A stretch of 64,000 bases of DNA from Lentzea xinjiangensis (GTDB taxonomy: Bacteria > Actinomycetota > Actinomycetes > Mycobacteriales > Pseudonocardiaceae), in contig NZ_FOFR01000008.1 in the NCBI RefSeq assembly GCF_900110955.1, positions 248,001 to 312,000 of the forward strand, written 5' to 3'. This document shows, piece after piece, positions 7,721 through 15,876 of the stretch (the stretch's first letter is position 1; the number at the start of each line of letters is the position of its first letter). The translations under genes and the position numbers were made by a program. The notes beneath the pieces were generated by a model. That model saw only the letters and a list, made by a program, of their open reading frames with translations. It did not search any database and was not told the DNA's origin.

Positions 7721-8586
7721 ACGCCCACCAGCGAGGCCAGTGCCGTCTGCCCCTGCACGTTGGGGTGGAACACCGCTTCCAAGCCCTCCTGCCCGGGGGC
7801 CAGCGCGTCGAACCCGCGCAGGAACGGCGTTCCCGCCTCGCAGAGCGCGTGGCCCTCGAACGTCTCGGGGCGGGAGAACGGGCTGGCGTACGTGGCGGAC
7901 ACGCCCTGGCTGGCGGCTTCCGCCACGGCCGCGCCGAGGGTGGTGTCGATGCCGTCGGTGACCCTGTTGCCCTCGACGCGTTCCGCGGTGGTGAGGAAGC
8001 CCTCGCCGCAGATCGGGTCGAGCGTCGCGCCGGGAGGGTTGTCCGCAGTGGACACCTGGCGGCCGTATCCCACCACGACGATGCGCGCGTCCGGGCTGCG
8101 CCTGTCGATTTCGGTGAGCAGTGCGGTGACGTTGGTGCCCATCTGCGGCAGCTTGGCCAGGATCGCTTCGGTCGGCGCGCCCGTGCAGTCGCTCAGGACG
8201 CAGGTGGTGCCGTACTCGGCGTAGCCGATGTCGTTGGTGCCGATGGTGAGCAGCACCAGGTCGGTGTCGGGTTTCAAGGCGTCCAGCTGGGCCGGGCGGT
8301 CCTTGAACGGGACGGACAGGTCGGTGGTGGCGGCGCCGCTGCAGCTCACGTTCGCCAGCGAGCCGAGGCTGCCGGCCTCGCGCAGGCGGGCAGCCACCTG
8401 CTCGCCGTAGGAGTTGTTGCTGCGCCAGCAGTTCCCCGCGGTGCCCTCCTGGTAGTCGCCGGCTCCCGTGCCCGACGCGAAGGAGTCGCCCAGCACCACG
8501 AGCGAGGTCGTGTACGAGGCCTGTGCCGGTGTGGTGATCCCCAGTGCAGCCACAACGGCTGCCAGCAAACCGATCGTCTTCTTCAC
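7717..8586 (-). CDS. Secreted SGNH/GDSL lipase/esterase
   Basis: A 289-residue exported esterase. The signal peptide ends at PAQA (around residue 24). Block I is VVLGDSFASGTGAG with the nucleophile Ser, block III is TIGTNDIGYAEYG, and block V is FHPNVQGQ with the His. Six or more cysteines (GNCW, VSCSG, TTCVLSDC, DPICG, HALCE) imply disulfides, as in Streptomyces extracellular lipases. Start GTG 8586 has GGGGA just upstream. The stop codon overlaps that of mcrC tail to tail. Confidence 0.9.
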   Translation of the reverse strand: MKKTIGLLAAVVAALGITTPAQASYTTSLVVLGDSFASGTGAGDYQEGTAGNCWRSNNSYGEQVAARLREAGSLGSLANVSCSGAATTDLSVPFKDRPAQLDALKPDTDLVLLTIGTNDIGYAEYGTTCVLSDCTGAPTEAILAKLPQMGTNVTALLTEIDRRSPDARIVVVGYGRQVSTADNPPGATLDPICGEGFLTTAERVEGNRVTDGIDTTLGAAVAEAASQGVSATYASPFSRPETFEGHALCEAGTPFLRGFDALAPGQEGLEAVFHPNVQGQTALASLVGV

Positions 8587-8732
8587 GGATTCCCCTTGTC
8601 GACGTCGCGCCCGGCCTCCACTGTGCCCGAACTCGCGCATCGCTTGCCACCAAACGAGATGCATGCCGGGTGGCAACCCGCTCACCAGGAGCGACGAGTG
8701 GATGAACTTCGACGACGATTGGACTTCCGGCC

Positions 8733-9734
8733 TCACACCGCGGCGAGCACCGCCGCGATCTCCTCCAGCAACAACGTCTTGCGCGCGTTCGGCAGGAACG
8801 ACGCCAGGACGGCGTTCTCGGCCAGCCGCGCGACGTCCGCATGCCCCAGCTCCAGCGCCGTGGCCACCGCCAGGTACTCGCCCTCGAGCGTGGCGTCGAA
8901 GAACGGCGGGTCGTCGGTGTTCAGCGTGACCACCGCCCCGGCGTCGAGCATCTGCCGCACGGGATGCGCGTCGATGGACGTCACCTGGCGCGTGCGGACG
9001 TTGGACGTCGGACATACCTCCAGCGGAATTCCCTTCGACGCCAGGTGGTCCAGCAACGCCGGGTCCTGGACGCAGCTCGTGCCGTGCCCGATCCGCTCGG
9101 CCCGCAGGTCGCGCACCGCCGACCAGATCGTCTCCGGCCCGGAGGTCTCCCCCGCGTGCGGCACGCTGTGCAGGCCCGCTTCCCGTGCCGCGTCGAAGAA
9201 AGGTGCGAACTGCGCGCGGTCGACGCCCACCTCCGGACCGCCGAGACCGAACGAGACCAGCCCGTCGGGGCGGCTCAGCGCGAACGCCAGGGTTTCCCTT
9301 CCCGCCGCCAGGCCCTTCTCGCCCGGGATGTCGAAGCACCAGGCCAGGTCCACGCCCAGCGCGGCGGCTTCCGCCCGCCCGGACTCCAGGCCCGCGAAGA
9401 CCTCGTCGGCGGACATGCCGTCCGTGACGTGGTTGTACGGCGTCACGGTCACCTCGGCGTACCGGACGTTCTGCCGCGCCAGGTCCCGCGCCAGGCCGAC
9501 GACGAGGGTGTGGATGTCGTGGCGGTCCACCAGCATCGACTGGACGGCCCAGTAGACCTCCAGGAAGTGGTCGAAGTCCCGGAACGCGTAGAAGCGCTCC
9601 AGTTCGGCGCGGTCGGCCGGCACCCCCGCCCCGGGGTGGCGGCGGGCGAGCCGCAGGACGGTGTCGACGCCGGCCGAGCCGACGAGGTGGACGTGCAGCT
9701 CTACCTTGGGCAAGGCGTGGACGAACGAACGCAT
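8733..9734 (-). CDS. Adenosine deaminase family protein, possibly aminodeoxyfutalosine deaminase
   Basis: A 333-residue cytosolic metal-dependent deaminase. Zn-site residues appear in PKVELHVHLVGSA (residues 9-21), HAGETSGPE (near 193) and LNTDDPPFFD (near 271). GHGTSCVQDPALLDHL and PLEVCPTSN complete the family pattern. The opening VELHVHLVGSA and FGLGGPEVGV resemble the actinomycete branch that includes aminodeoxyfutalosine deaminases of menaquinone synthesis, but no other futalosine genes are nearby, so adenosine remains possible. A GC-biased 23-codon fragment (9788-9856, minus) sits just upstream and is probably the tail of a lost gene. Confidence 0.88.
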   Translation of the reverse strand: MRSFVHALPKVELHVHLVGSAGVDTVLRLARRHPGAGVPADRAELERFYAFRDFDHFLEVYWAVQSMLVDRHDIHTLVVGLARDLARQNVRYAEVTVTPYNHVTDGMSADEVFAGLESGRAEAAALGVDLAWCFDIPGEKGLAAGRETLAFALSRPDGLVSFGLGGPEVGVDRAQFAPFFDAAREAGLHSVPHAGETSGPETIWSAVRDLRAERIGHGTSCVQDPALLDHLASKGIPLEVCPTSNVRTRQVTSIDAHPVRQMLDAGAVVTLNTDDPPFFDATLEGEYLAVATALELGHADVARLAENAVLASFLPNARKTLLLEEIAAVLAAV

Positions 9735-9912
9735 GGCGAAGCTCCCTGCGAATGGGTGGAAGAGGTGCCGGCGGGATCGCGGACGGCTCAGGGAGCGAGG
9801 TCGCCGCGTTCGGTGTCAGCGCCGTAGAGCGGCAGCTTGAAGTCCGGCACGATCTCCAACGTAGCAGGAAATGCGGTGGCTCGACTGCGATCGCACTGGT
9901 TCGCTGTGGTGC

Positions 9913-10386
9913 GTGACCGCGGAGGACGTGCTGGAGATCCTGGCCGCGCTGGACGGCACCGACGTCTGGATCGGTGGCGGGTGGGGCGTCGACGCGTTGG
10001 TGGGCAGGCAGACCAGGCCGCACGACGACCTCGACCTCATGCACCGCGAGGAGCAGGAACCGCGGGTTCTCGCGGCGCTCGCGGAGCTCGGTTTCACCGA
10101 AACCCTGTCGTGGCGGCCGGTGCGGTTCGTGGTCACCGATCCCGCCGGTCGCGAGATCGACCTGCACCCGCTGCGGTTCGCGGCGGACGGCAGCGCCGAG
10201 CAGTCCTCGCTGGCGCCGGGCGAACCGTTCCGCTACCCGGCCTCGTGCTTCGTCACCGGCACGATCCTCGCCACGGAGGTGCCCTGCCTGTCGAAGGAGC
10301 AGCAGCTCCACTTCCACCAGGGGTACGAGCCGCGCGAACGGGACCTGCACGACCTCGCGCTGCTGGGCGACCTCAGTGCCGGCTGA
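9913..10386 (+). CDS. LinA/ANT(2'')-like nucleotidyltransferase
   Basis: A protein of about 157 residues from the small nucleotidyltransferase family that adds AMP to lincosamides or aminoglycosides. The active-site motif is GGWGVDALVGRQTRPHDDLD, followed by the beta-strand Asp in GREIDLHPL. Length matches the LinA group. GTG 9913 is preferred over ATG 9871 because homologues begin close to TAEDVLEILAAL; the extra 14 residues look non-coding. It is monocistronic, 54 bp before a methyltransferase gene. Whether it confers drug resistance cannot be judged from sequence. Confidence 0.78.
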   Translation: MTAEDVLEILAALDGTDVWIGGGWGVDALVGRQTRPHDDLDLMHREEQEPRVLAALAELGFTETLSWRPVRFVVTDPAGREIDLHPLRFAADGSAEQSSLAPGEPFRYPASCFVTGTILATEVPCLSKEQQLHFHQGYEPRERDLHDLALLGDLSAG

Positions 10387-10440
10387 GCGCGTCGAGCTCC
10401 GCCGGGAAAACCGGTTGGCACGCTGGCTAGCGTGGATCGC

Positions 10441-11163
10441 GTGAAGGGATTCAACCCGAGCTTCGGTCCCGAGACGGCCAAGAACTACGACAACTCCCCG
10501 CGCGGCGACGAGGACGAGACGGTGCGCTTCCTCGCGACGTTCGGCGGGAACGCGCTGGAGTTCGCGATCGGTACCGGCCGCATCGCGTTGCCGCTCAAGG
10601 AGAGCGGTGTGGCGGTGGACGGCATCGAGCTCTCCCCGGACATGGTCGCGCGCCTGCGGGAGAAACCCGGCGGAGCCGACGTCGACGTCACGATGGGCGA
10701 CATGTCCACTGTGGGCACCGGACGCACGTACTCGCTGGTGTACCTGGTCTACAACACGATCACCAACCTGCTCACGCAGGACGACCAGGTCCGGTGCTTC
10801 GAGAACGCGGAACGCCACCTCGCGCCCGGCGGTGTGTTCGTCATCGAGTGCGGCGTGCCCAGCTGGGCCGCGCGGCAGCGCCATCAGTTCATCGACGTGG
10901 AGTCGATCGAGCTCGACCGCGTCGGCTTCGACGTCAACCGCTACGACCCGGTCACGCAGCTGCTCGACGAGAACCACGTCGAGATCAGCGCGGACGGCAT
11001 CCGGTTCGGGCCGATCCGGCAGCGCCTGACCTACCCGTCCGAGTTCGACCTCATGGCGCGGATCGCGGGGCTGCGGCTGCGCGACCGGTGGGGCTGCTGG
11101 AGCGCTCAGCCGTTCGACGCCTCCAGCACGCGTCACATCAGCGTGTACGAACGCGCCGCCTGA
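10441..11163 (+). CDS. Class I SAM-dependent methyltransferase
   Basis: A 240-residue methyltransferase of unknown substrate. The SAM-binding motif I is unusual but recognisable, ALEFAIGTGRIALPL, followed by VDGIELSPDMVARLRE (acidic residue of motif II) and VYLVYNTITNLL. A TAGCGT -10-like hexamer at 10428-10433 places the transcription start at about 10441, so the message is probably leaderless and GTG 10441 is the start rather than GTG 10432. The C-terminal part (SEFDLMARIAGLRLRDRWG) is typical of small-molecule methyltransferases. Its neighbours give no pathway. Confidence 0.83.
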   Translation: MKGFNPSFGPETAKNYDNSPRGDEDETVRFLATFGGNALEFAIGTGRIALPLKESGVAVDGIELSPDMVARLREKPGGADVDVTMGDMSTVGTGRTYSLVYLVYNTITNLLTQDDQVRCFENAERHLAPGGVFVIECGVPSWAARQRHQFIDVESIELDRVGFDVNRYDPVTQLLDENHVEISADGIRFGPIRQRLTYPSEFDLMARIAGLRLRDRWGCWSAQPFDASSTRHISVYERAA

Positions 11164-11168
11164 GGGCT

Positions 11169-11573
11169 CTAGCCGCGCTGGGCGTCGGACGCCTCCAGCG
11201 CTTCCGCCTTGATCTGCTCGAACTGCGCGGCCATCGCCTCGGACAGGGCCTGCGCGGCGGAGAGCGGGCGCACCATCACGGTGAACTCGTCGATCAGCCC
11301 GTCGGCGTCGAGGTGCAGGAAGTCGCAGCCCTGGATCTCCTTGCCGCCCACCTCGGCGCGGAACACCAGCGCGTGGTTCGCGCCGTCGGCGATCTCGCGC
11401 TCGTAGCGGAAGTTCTCGAACACCCGCAGCACGGCGCGCAGGATCGCCGCGGTGATCGGCTTGCCGGGGTACGGCGTGAACGCGACGGGGCTGGTGAACA
11501 CGACGTCGTCGGCCAGGCAGGCCGCCATCGCGTCGGTGTCCCGCGCTTCGACTGCCTTGCGGAATGCGTTCAC
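11169..11573 (-). CDS. SnoaL-like/NTF2-fold protein
   Basis: A 134-residue protein of the cone-shaped alpha+beta barrel family: helix MNAFRKAVEARDTDAMAACL, then DDVVFTSPVAFTPYPGK and GCDFLHLDADGLIDEFTVMV. Members are enzymes such as polyketide cyclases or simple ligand binders; no catalytic residues decide here. It is divergent from a PadR regulator with only 58 bp between starts, containing a small palindrome, and is probably the regulator's target. Confidence 0.82.
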   Translation of the reverse strand: MNAFRKAVEARDTDAMAACLADDVVFTSPVAFTPYPGKPITAAILRAVLRVFENFRYEREIADGANHALVFRAEVGGKEIQGCDFLHLDADGLIDEFTVMVRPLSAAQALSEAMAAQFEQIKAEALEASDAQRG

Positions 11574-11591
11574 GGCACGCCCTCGCCTTAC

Positions 11592-11603
11592 TCAACTTGT
11601 TGA
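11592..11603. promoter_or_regulatory. Operator candidate and leaderless promoter between SnoaL and PadR genes
   Basis: TCAACTTGTTGA is a 12-bp palindrome in the divergent promoter. TAACCT at 11620-11625 lies 6 bases before the padR-type ATG, the spacing of a leaderless transcript. Binding by the PadR protein is inferred. Confidence 0.45.
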
Positions 11604-11631
11604 TTAGGTGACCAGACCGTAACCTGCGCGT

Positions 11632-12204
11632 ATGTCGCTGCGCAACGCCGTGATGGCGGTCCTGCTCGACGGGCCCGCGTCCGGCTACGACCTCGCCAAG
11701 TCGTTCGACGCGTCCGTGGCGAACTTCTGGAGCTGCACGCCCCAGCAGCTCTACCGCGAGCTGGAGCGGATGGAGGCCGGCGGGCTGATCACCGCGCGGA
11801 CGGTCGAGCAGGAGAAGCGGCCGACCAAGCGGGTCTTCTCCCTCACGCGGCGCGGCGTGGAGGCGCTGACCGAGTTCACGGCCCAGCCGCGCAGGCCCAC
11901 GGCGATCAGGGACGAGCTGCTGGTCGCGGTGATGGCCGCCGACTCCGGTGACACCGAGGCGGTGCGGGCCTCGATCCGGGAGCGCAAGCAGTGGGCCGAG
12001 GCGAAGATCGCGCGGTACGAACGCCTCCGGGACAGGCTGCTCGACGGCCGCACCGAGGAGGAGTTCCTCGCCGGTGCCGAACGGGTCGGGCCGTACCTGA
12101 CGTTGTTGCGCGGCTTGTCGTTCGAGCGGGACAACGTGCGGTGGTGCGCGCGCTGCCTCACAGTCCTGGAGCGGCGTGGTGCACGGCTCGACACGGGCAC
12201 GTGA
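11632..12204 (+). CDS. PadR-family transcriptional regulator
   Basis: A 190-residue repressor. The winged helix occupies the first 85 residues: LRNAVMAVLLDGPASGYDLA, YRELERMEAGGLITARTV, and the wing KRVFSLTRRGVEAL. The C-terminal half is the long PadR dimerisation helices (RERKQWAEAKIARYERLRD). Such proteins often sense phenolics or drugs. It is divergent from a SnoaL-like gene and probably controls it and itself through the 58-bp shared region. Confidence 0.9.
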   Translation: MSLRNAVMAVLLDGPASGYDLAKSFDASVANFWSCTPQQLYRELERMEAGGLITARTVEQEKRPTKRVFSLTRRGVEALTEFTAQPRRPTAIRDELLVAVMAADSGDTEAVRASIRERKQWAEAKIARYERLRDRLLDGRTEEEFLAGAERVGPYLTLLRGLSFERDNVRWCARCLTVLERRGARLDTGT

Positions 12205-12219
12205 GGTTGAATCGAGCCC

Positions 12220-12528
12220 ATGAACGGCATTTCGGCGTTGCAGGAGGCACTCAGCGCACCCGCGGAAGAGGCGCGCAACCGGTTCGCGGGGCGGCTCAAC
12301 GGCTACCTGGAGGGATCCGACGTCGTCCACGCCGTGCGGCTGCAGGGCTGGCTCGGGCTGGAGGTGCCCGGCCCCGGCTGCCACGTCGGCACGGGTAGCT
12401 GGGACTTCACCCGCTTCAAGGCGACGACCTCACCGGTGACGTGCGGGCGGTGCCGGTCGGCCGGGTTGCTCGCCAGCTCGTACGCGGGCGGCCCGCACCA
12501 GCAAACCCTGGACCTGGAAGGGCTTTGA
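12220..12528 (+). CDS. Small hypothetical protein with a CxxC motif
   Basis: A 102-residue frame with normal codon bias, starting 16 bases after the padR stop, so possibly cotranscribed. It has a helical first part (NGISALQEALSAPAEEARNR), GCHVGTGSWDFTRFK, and a possible metal or disulfide pair in TCGRCRSAG. I do not recognise a family. Confidence 0.55.
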   Translation: MNGISALQEALSAPAEEARNRFAGRLNGYLEGSDVVHAVRLQGWLGLEVPGPGCHVGTGSWDFTRFKATTSPVTCGRCRSAGLLASSYAGGPHQQTLDLEGL

Positions 12529-12534
12529 GGCACG

Positions 12535-12660
12535 TCCTGGCGGCACGCGGCGCGGTTGCGCTCGCCCATCCCGGTCAGCGCGGTCATGCCGAGGCGTTCG
12601 CAGTACGGCCGTAGCGACTCGTCACACGTCAGGTCCACCGAGCAGAGGTGCGGCCTCGGC
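12535..12660 (-). pseudogene. GNAT acetyltransferase C-terminal fragment
   Basis: The minus strand encodes LCSVDLTCDESLRPYCERLG followed by MTALTGMGERNRAA, the last strand-helix-strand of a GNAT acetyltransferase (the site where the substrate and CoA tail meet). Codons here are strongly GC-biased, but the stop is lost and the upstream acetyl-CoA-binding part is absent or in other frames. It is probably a decayed gene in the 228-bp gap. Confidence 0.4.
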
Positions 12661-12756
12661 GCGATCGGTGTCGCACGAGATCGCGGTGGCATTGAACCTT
12701 TTCCCGGGAAGTTTCGTGGGGTGGTTTCGACCATTGCGGCCGCTAAGCTGCTGGTC

Positions 12757-13269
12757 GTGACCATGCCGACTGCTCCGCTGCGCCGCGTGCGCTGTGCTGC
12801 CGTCGGTGTCGTCACCGCGGCGCTGGCCGTTCTGGCGCACACGAACGCGGACGGCCACCTGCCGGACGCCGGACTGGTCTTCTCGCTCGTCGCGCTGCTC
12901 ACGTGGGCGACGACCGGCTTCGCCCGGCACGAGCTCACGGCCGGGCGGCTGCTCGCGCTGGTCGGCGGCGGCCAGCTCGCGATGCACCTCGTGCTGTCAC
13001 TGGCGGTGTCCCGGCACGAGCACGTGCCGGACACGTCGGACATGGTCGCCTCGCACGTCGTGGCCACCGCCCTGACCGTCGGCGTCCTCGCCGGCGCGGA
13101 ACGTTCGGTGCTCGCGCTGGTCCGCGCCGTCGCGGCCGCCCTGCCCCGCAGGCTCGCCGCCCTGCCCGCCAGCGCACCCCTGCTCGTCGCCACACCCGCG
13201 CGGGTGGCGGCCACGGTCGTCCTCCTCGACGTGCCCTCGTGGCGCGGTCCTCCGGCCGGACAGGTCTGA
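12757..13269 (+). CDS. Polytopic membrane protein, paired with the PepSY gene
   Basis: About 170 residues with four predicted membrane segments: CAAVGVVTAALAVLAH, AGLVFSLVALLTWATTGFA, LLALVGGGQLAMHLVLSLAV and SHVVATALTVGVLAGAE. Conserved-looking histidines lie between helices (HTNADGHLPD, SRHEHVPDTSD). It resembles actinomycete integral membrane proteins found next to PepSY or copper-handling genes, but no family name is certain. GTG 12757 or ATG 12763 is the likely start; the longer upstream frame is not protein-like. It lies 62 bp ahead of the PepSY gene. Confidence 0.65.
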   Translation: MTMPTAPLRRVRCAAVGVVTAALAVLAHTNADGHLPDAGLVFSLVALLTWATTGFARHELTAGRLLALVGGGQLAMHLVLSLAVSRHEHVPDTSDMVASHVVATALTVGVLAGAERSVLALVRAVAAALPRRLAALPASAPLLVATPARVAATVVLLDVPSWRGPPAGQV

Positions 13270-13331
13270 AGTCCTTCCACAGGAACGCTCTTCGGCGGTC
13301 CCGCACCTGTTCGCGCCCACTTTGGAGTGCC

Positions 13332-14624
13332 ATGTCCACGACATCCGCTCCGTCACGCGCCTCGTTCGCGTGGCGGGGACTCTTCCTGCGCCTGCACTTC
13401 TACGCCGGTGTGCTCGTCGGCCCGTTCGTCCTCATCGCCGCGCTGACCGGCGTGCTCTACGCCCTGACCCCGCAACTGGAGTCGTGGGTCTACTCCGACC
13501 GGCTGCGCGTTCCCGCGTCCTCCCAGCAGGTTCCGCTGGAGGAGCAGATCGGCGCCGCGCTCGCGACCTCACCGGGGGGCTCGCTGGTCGCGGTGCGCCC
13601 CGCCCCGGAACCCGGCGACACGACCCGCGTGCTGTTCGCCGAGGAGGGCCTGGGCGAGTCCGAACGCCGGGCCGTCTTCGTCGACCCCGGCACCGGGAAG
13701 GTCACCGGTGACTCCGTCGTCTACGGGACGAGCGGCGTGCTGCCGTTGCGCACGACGCTGGACCAGTTGCACCGCAACCTCCTGCTCGGGGAACCCGGCC
13801 GCCTCTACAGCGAGCTCGCGGCGTCCTGGCTGTGGGTGGTCGCGCTGGGCGGTCTCGTGCTGTGGGTCTCCAGGGCGCGCGGCAGCAAGCGCGTCCGCAC
13901 GCACGGCTTGATCGGTGTGTGGGTGCTGGCCGGCGCGTTGTTCCTGTCCGCCACCGGTCTCACGTGGTCGGCGTACGCGGGCGAGAACATCGCTTCGCTG
14001 CGCCAGGCCGTCGGCTGGACCACGCCCGCGCTGGCGGTGCCCGGCGGCTCCGGCGGTGACCACGGCGAGCACTCCGGGCACACCTCGTCCGGCGGCGGTC
14101 ACGCCGAGGTCGACGCCGTGCTCGGCGCGGCCCGGTCCTGGGGCGTCGACGCGCGGAAGGTCGAGATCAGCCTCCCGGCGACTCCCGGCGGCGCCTGGAA
14201 GGTCGCGGAGATCCAGCCCGGCCTGCCCACCCAGGTCGACGCCGTGGCCGTGCGCGACGGCGAGGTCGTGGGCTCGGTCAGGTTCGCCGACTACCCGCTC
14301 GGCGCCAAGCTCGCCAGGTGGGGCATCGACGGGCACATGGGCGTGCTCTTCGGCTGGCCGAACCAGCTTGTGCTGCTGCTCCTCGGCGGCGGGCTCGTCG
14401 CGCTGGTCATGCTGGGCTACCGGATGTGGTGGAAGCGCAGGCCGACCCGCGGCTTCGGCCGTCCGACGCCACGCGGCCAGTGGCGGAAGGCCCCGCCGGC
14501 CGCGCTGGCCGCGCTCGGTGCCGGCGCGCTCGTCGTCGGCTGGTTCGCGCCGTTGCTCGGGATCAGCCTGGCGGTGTTCCTGGTCGTCGACGTGCTGCTG
14601 GGCAGGCGCGCGACGACGGCATGA
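13332..14624 (+). CDS. PepSY-associated transmembrane protein
   Basis: A 430-residue membrane protein of the PiuB/PepSY_TM type, linked to iron-siderophore or copper handling in other bacteria. The first membrane helix (LHFYAGVLVGPFVLIAALTG) is followed by a PepSY-like domain, a second pair of helices with RTTLDQLHRNLLLG and LWVVALGGLVLWVS, a His-rich stretch (GDHGEHSGHTSSGGGHAE), a second PepSY-like domain, and C-terminal helices around GHMGVLFGWPNQ. ATG 13332 follows GGAG at 13324-13327. The His-rich loop suggests metal contact. A strong terminator follows. Confidence 0.85.
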   Translation: MSTTSAPSRASFAWRGLFLRLHFYAGVLVGPFVLIAALTGVLYALTPQLESWVYSDRLRVPASSQQVPLEEQIGAALATSPGGSLVAVRPAPEPGDTTRVLFAEEGLGESERRAVFVDPGTGKVTGDSVVYGTSGVLPLRTTLDQLHRNLLLGEPGRLYSELAASWLWVVALGGLVLWVSRARGSKRVRTHGLIGVWVLAGALFLSATGLTWSAYAGENIASLRQAVGWTTPALAVPGGSGGDHGEHSGHTSSGGGHAEVDAVLGAARSWGVDARKVEISLPATPGGAWKVAEIQPGLPTQVDAVAVRDGEVVGSVRFADYPLGAKLARWGIDGHMGVLFGWPNQLVLLLLGGGLVALVMLGYRMWWKRRPTRGFGRPTPRGQWRKAPPAALAALGAGALVVGWFAPLLGISLAVFLVVDVLLGRRATTA

Positions 14625-14628
14625 CCCG

Positions 14629-14668
14629 GTGGGCGGTGGTGGCGCGCGCACCCGCCACCACCGTCCAC
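14629..14668 (+). terminator. Hairpin terminator after the PepSY gene
   Basis: A 16-bp stem (14629-14644 with 14653-14668, one G-U pair) and 8-base loop begin 5 bases after the stop. There is no U-tract, as usual in high-GC actinomycetes. Confidence 0.7.
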
Positions 14669-14789
14669 TCTGGACAGAGCTGGCCTGATCTGGGCATTTG
14701 CGGCACATTCATGCGCAGGTGCGCCGGGAAGCCTGGTCGGCCCGCACGTCACACCTCGTGGCGGCGGAGAGCTGACGAGGGGTGCGCCG

Positions 14790-15809
14790 ATGACACTCAT
14801 CCCCCACTCCATCCCCTTGACCAACGATCCGCAGGTCGTGCACGCGCTCGCTGCGCGCTGGCGCCGCGCCAGGACGTTGCTGCTGTTCTCGGCCGGTGTG
14901 CTGCCCGTCGCGATCGGCGTCGTCTGCGTCGTGCTCGCCGGGATGACCTCGGCCGGGCAGCGGACCATGCCGTGGTGGTCGGCGATTCCGGCCGCCGCCG
15001 CGGCCGCCTGCGCGTGCGCCCTGCTGTCCTGGTTGCGCCGCAACGGCTTGAGCGACCCGCACTCGTGGCTGCCCGCGACCACCCTGATGACCGGCGCGCA
15101 GCTCGTGCTCGGCGTGCTGCCGGGCTCGGGCATCGCCCTGCGGCTCAGCCCCGGAGCGGCCGTCGCGGTGAAGGCGTTGTGCGCGGCCGGGGTGCTCGGC
15201 GCGGGCTCGGCCAGCGTGATCGCCCGGCTGGCCCGGCGCTCGCTGCTGGCGGTCCCGGTCGCCGAGCTGGGCTCGACCGCGTTCCCGCTCGTGCTCGCGG
15301 GCCGGGGCTCGCGGCTGGTGATCGGCACCGACCGCGTCGACTGGACCACGCGGCACGGCGCCAGGGTGGACGCGGGCGTCTCGTTCGCCAGGATCCTCCG
15401 CGTCACGGCCCACGCCCACTCGATCGCGCTGCACACCGCGTCCGGCTCGTGGCAGGTGCCGGTGCCGGACCCGGCGGCCACGCGGGCGCTGCTGCACCGC
15501 CGCCTCACCTGGTGGGCGGAGCGCCGCAACGCCGAGGCCGAACGGGAGAAGGACCGCTACCTCGACCTCGTCCGGCGGCTCGCGGCGGTGAGCGGCGAGG
15601 CGGCCAGCGGCGGCGTCAGCGTGTCGGTCGACTCCACCGGCGTGACGACCGGCATCGCGCTGAGCCCGGCGGTGCGCGGCCTCGAACCGGAGCTGCTCGC
15701 CGCGCAACTCATGGACTGCGTCCGGAAGGCACGCGCGGATGCGCGCAGGCAGGTGCAGGACGCCGTGCTCGGCCACGCGGACGACCGGGTCGCGGAAGCC
15801 ATCCGGTAG
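14790..15809 (+). CDS. Membrane protein with C-terminal YbaB/EbfC-like domain
   Basis: A 339-residue protein of unusual layout. Residues 25-140 hold membrane segments (TLLLFSAGVLPVAIGVVCVV, AIPAAAAAACACALLSWL, and a third near GAAVAVKALCAAGVLGA). A soluble middle part (RLVIGTDRVDWTTRHGARVD) follows, then a coiled helix (RRNAEAEREKDRYLDLVRRL), and a tail (GGVSVSVDSTGVTTGIALSP, then a long amphipathic helix) that resembles YbaB/EbfC nucleoid-associated proteins. Such tails occur in Pseudonocardiales proteins of unknown role. Function is unknown. Confidence 0.65.
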   Translation: MTLIPHSIPLTNDPQVVHALAARWRRARTLLLFSAGVLPVAIGVVCVVLAGMTSAGQRTMPWWSAIPAAAAAACACALLSWLRRNGLSDPHSWLPATTLMTGAQLVLGVLPGSGIALRLSPGAAVAVKALCAAGVLGAGSASVIARLARRSLLAVPVAELGSTAFPLVLAGRGSRLVIGTDRVDWTTRHGARVDAGVSFARILRVTAHAHSIALHTASGSWQVPVPDPAATRALLHRRLTWWAERRNAEAEREKDRYLDLVRRLAAVSGEAASGGVSVSVDSTGVTTGIALSPAVRGLEPELLAAQLMDCVRKARADARRQVQDAVLGHADDRVAEAIR

Positions 15810-15876
15810 TCGCTTGTCCCCCACCTCCCCGCCTGCCTAGGTTCACCTGGCCGGTACTTCGAAGATGGGGGACGAC

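Noticed and set aside
9788-9862. GC-biased 23-codon minus-strand tail (EIVPDFKLPLYGADTERGDL and a stop) upstream of the deaminase gene
   Set aside because: It looks like the end of a lost gene, but it is too short to name or to call as a feature.
7717-12384. A 1555-residue minus-strand open frame spanning several genes
   Set aside because: Only its C-terminal 289 residues are a real protein (the SGNH hydrolase). The rest is Arg/Pro-rich antisense reading of other genes, as expected in high-GC DNA.
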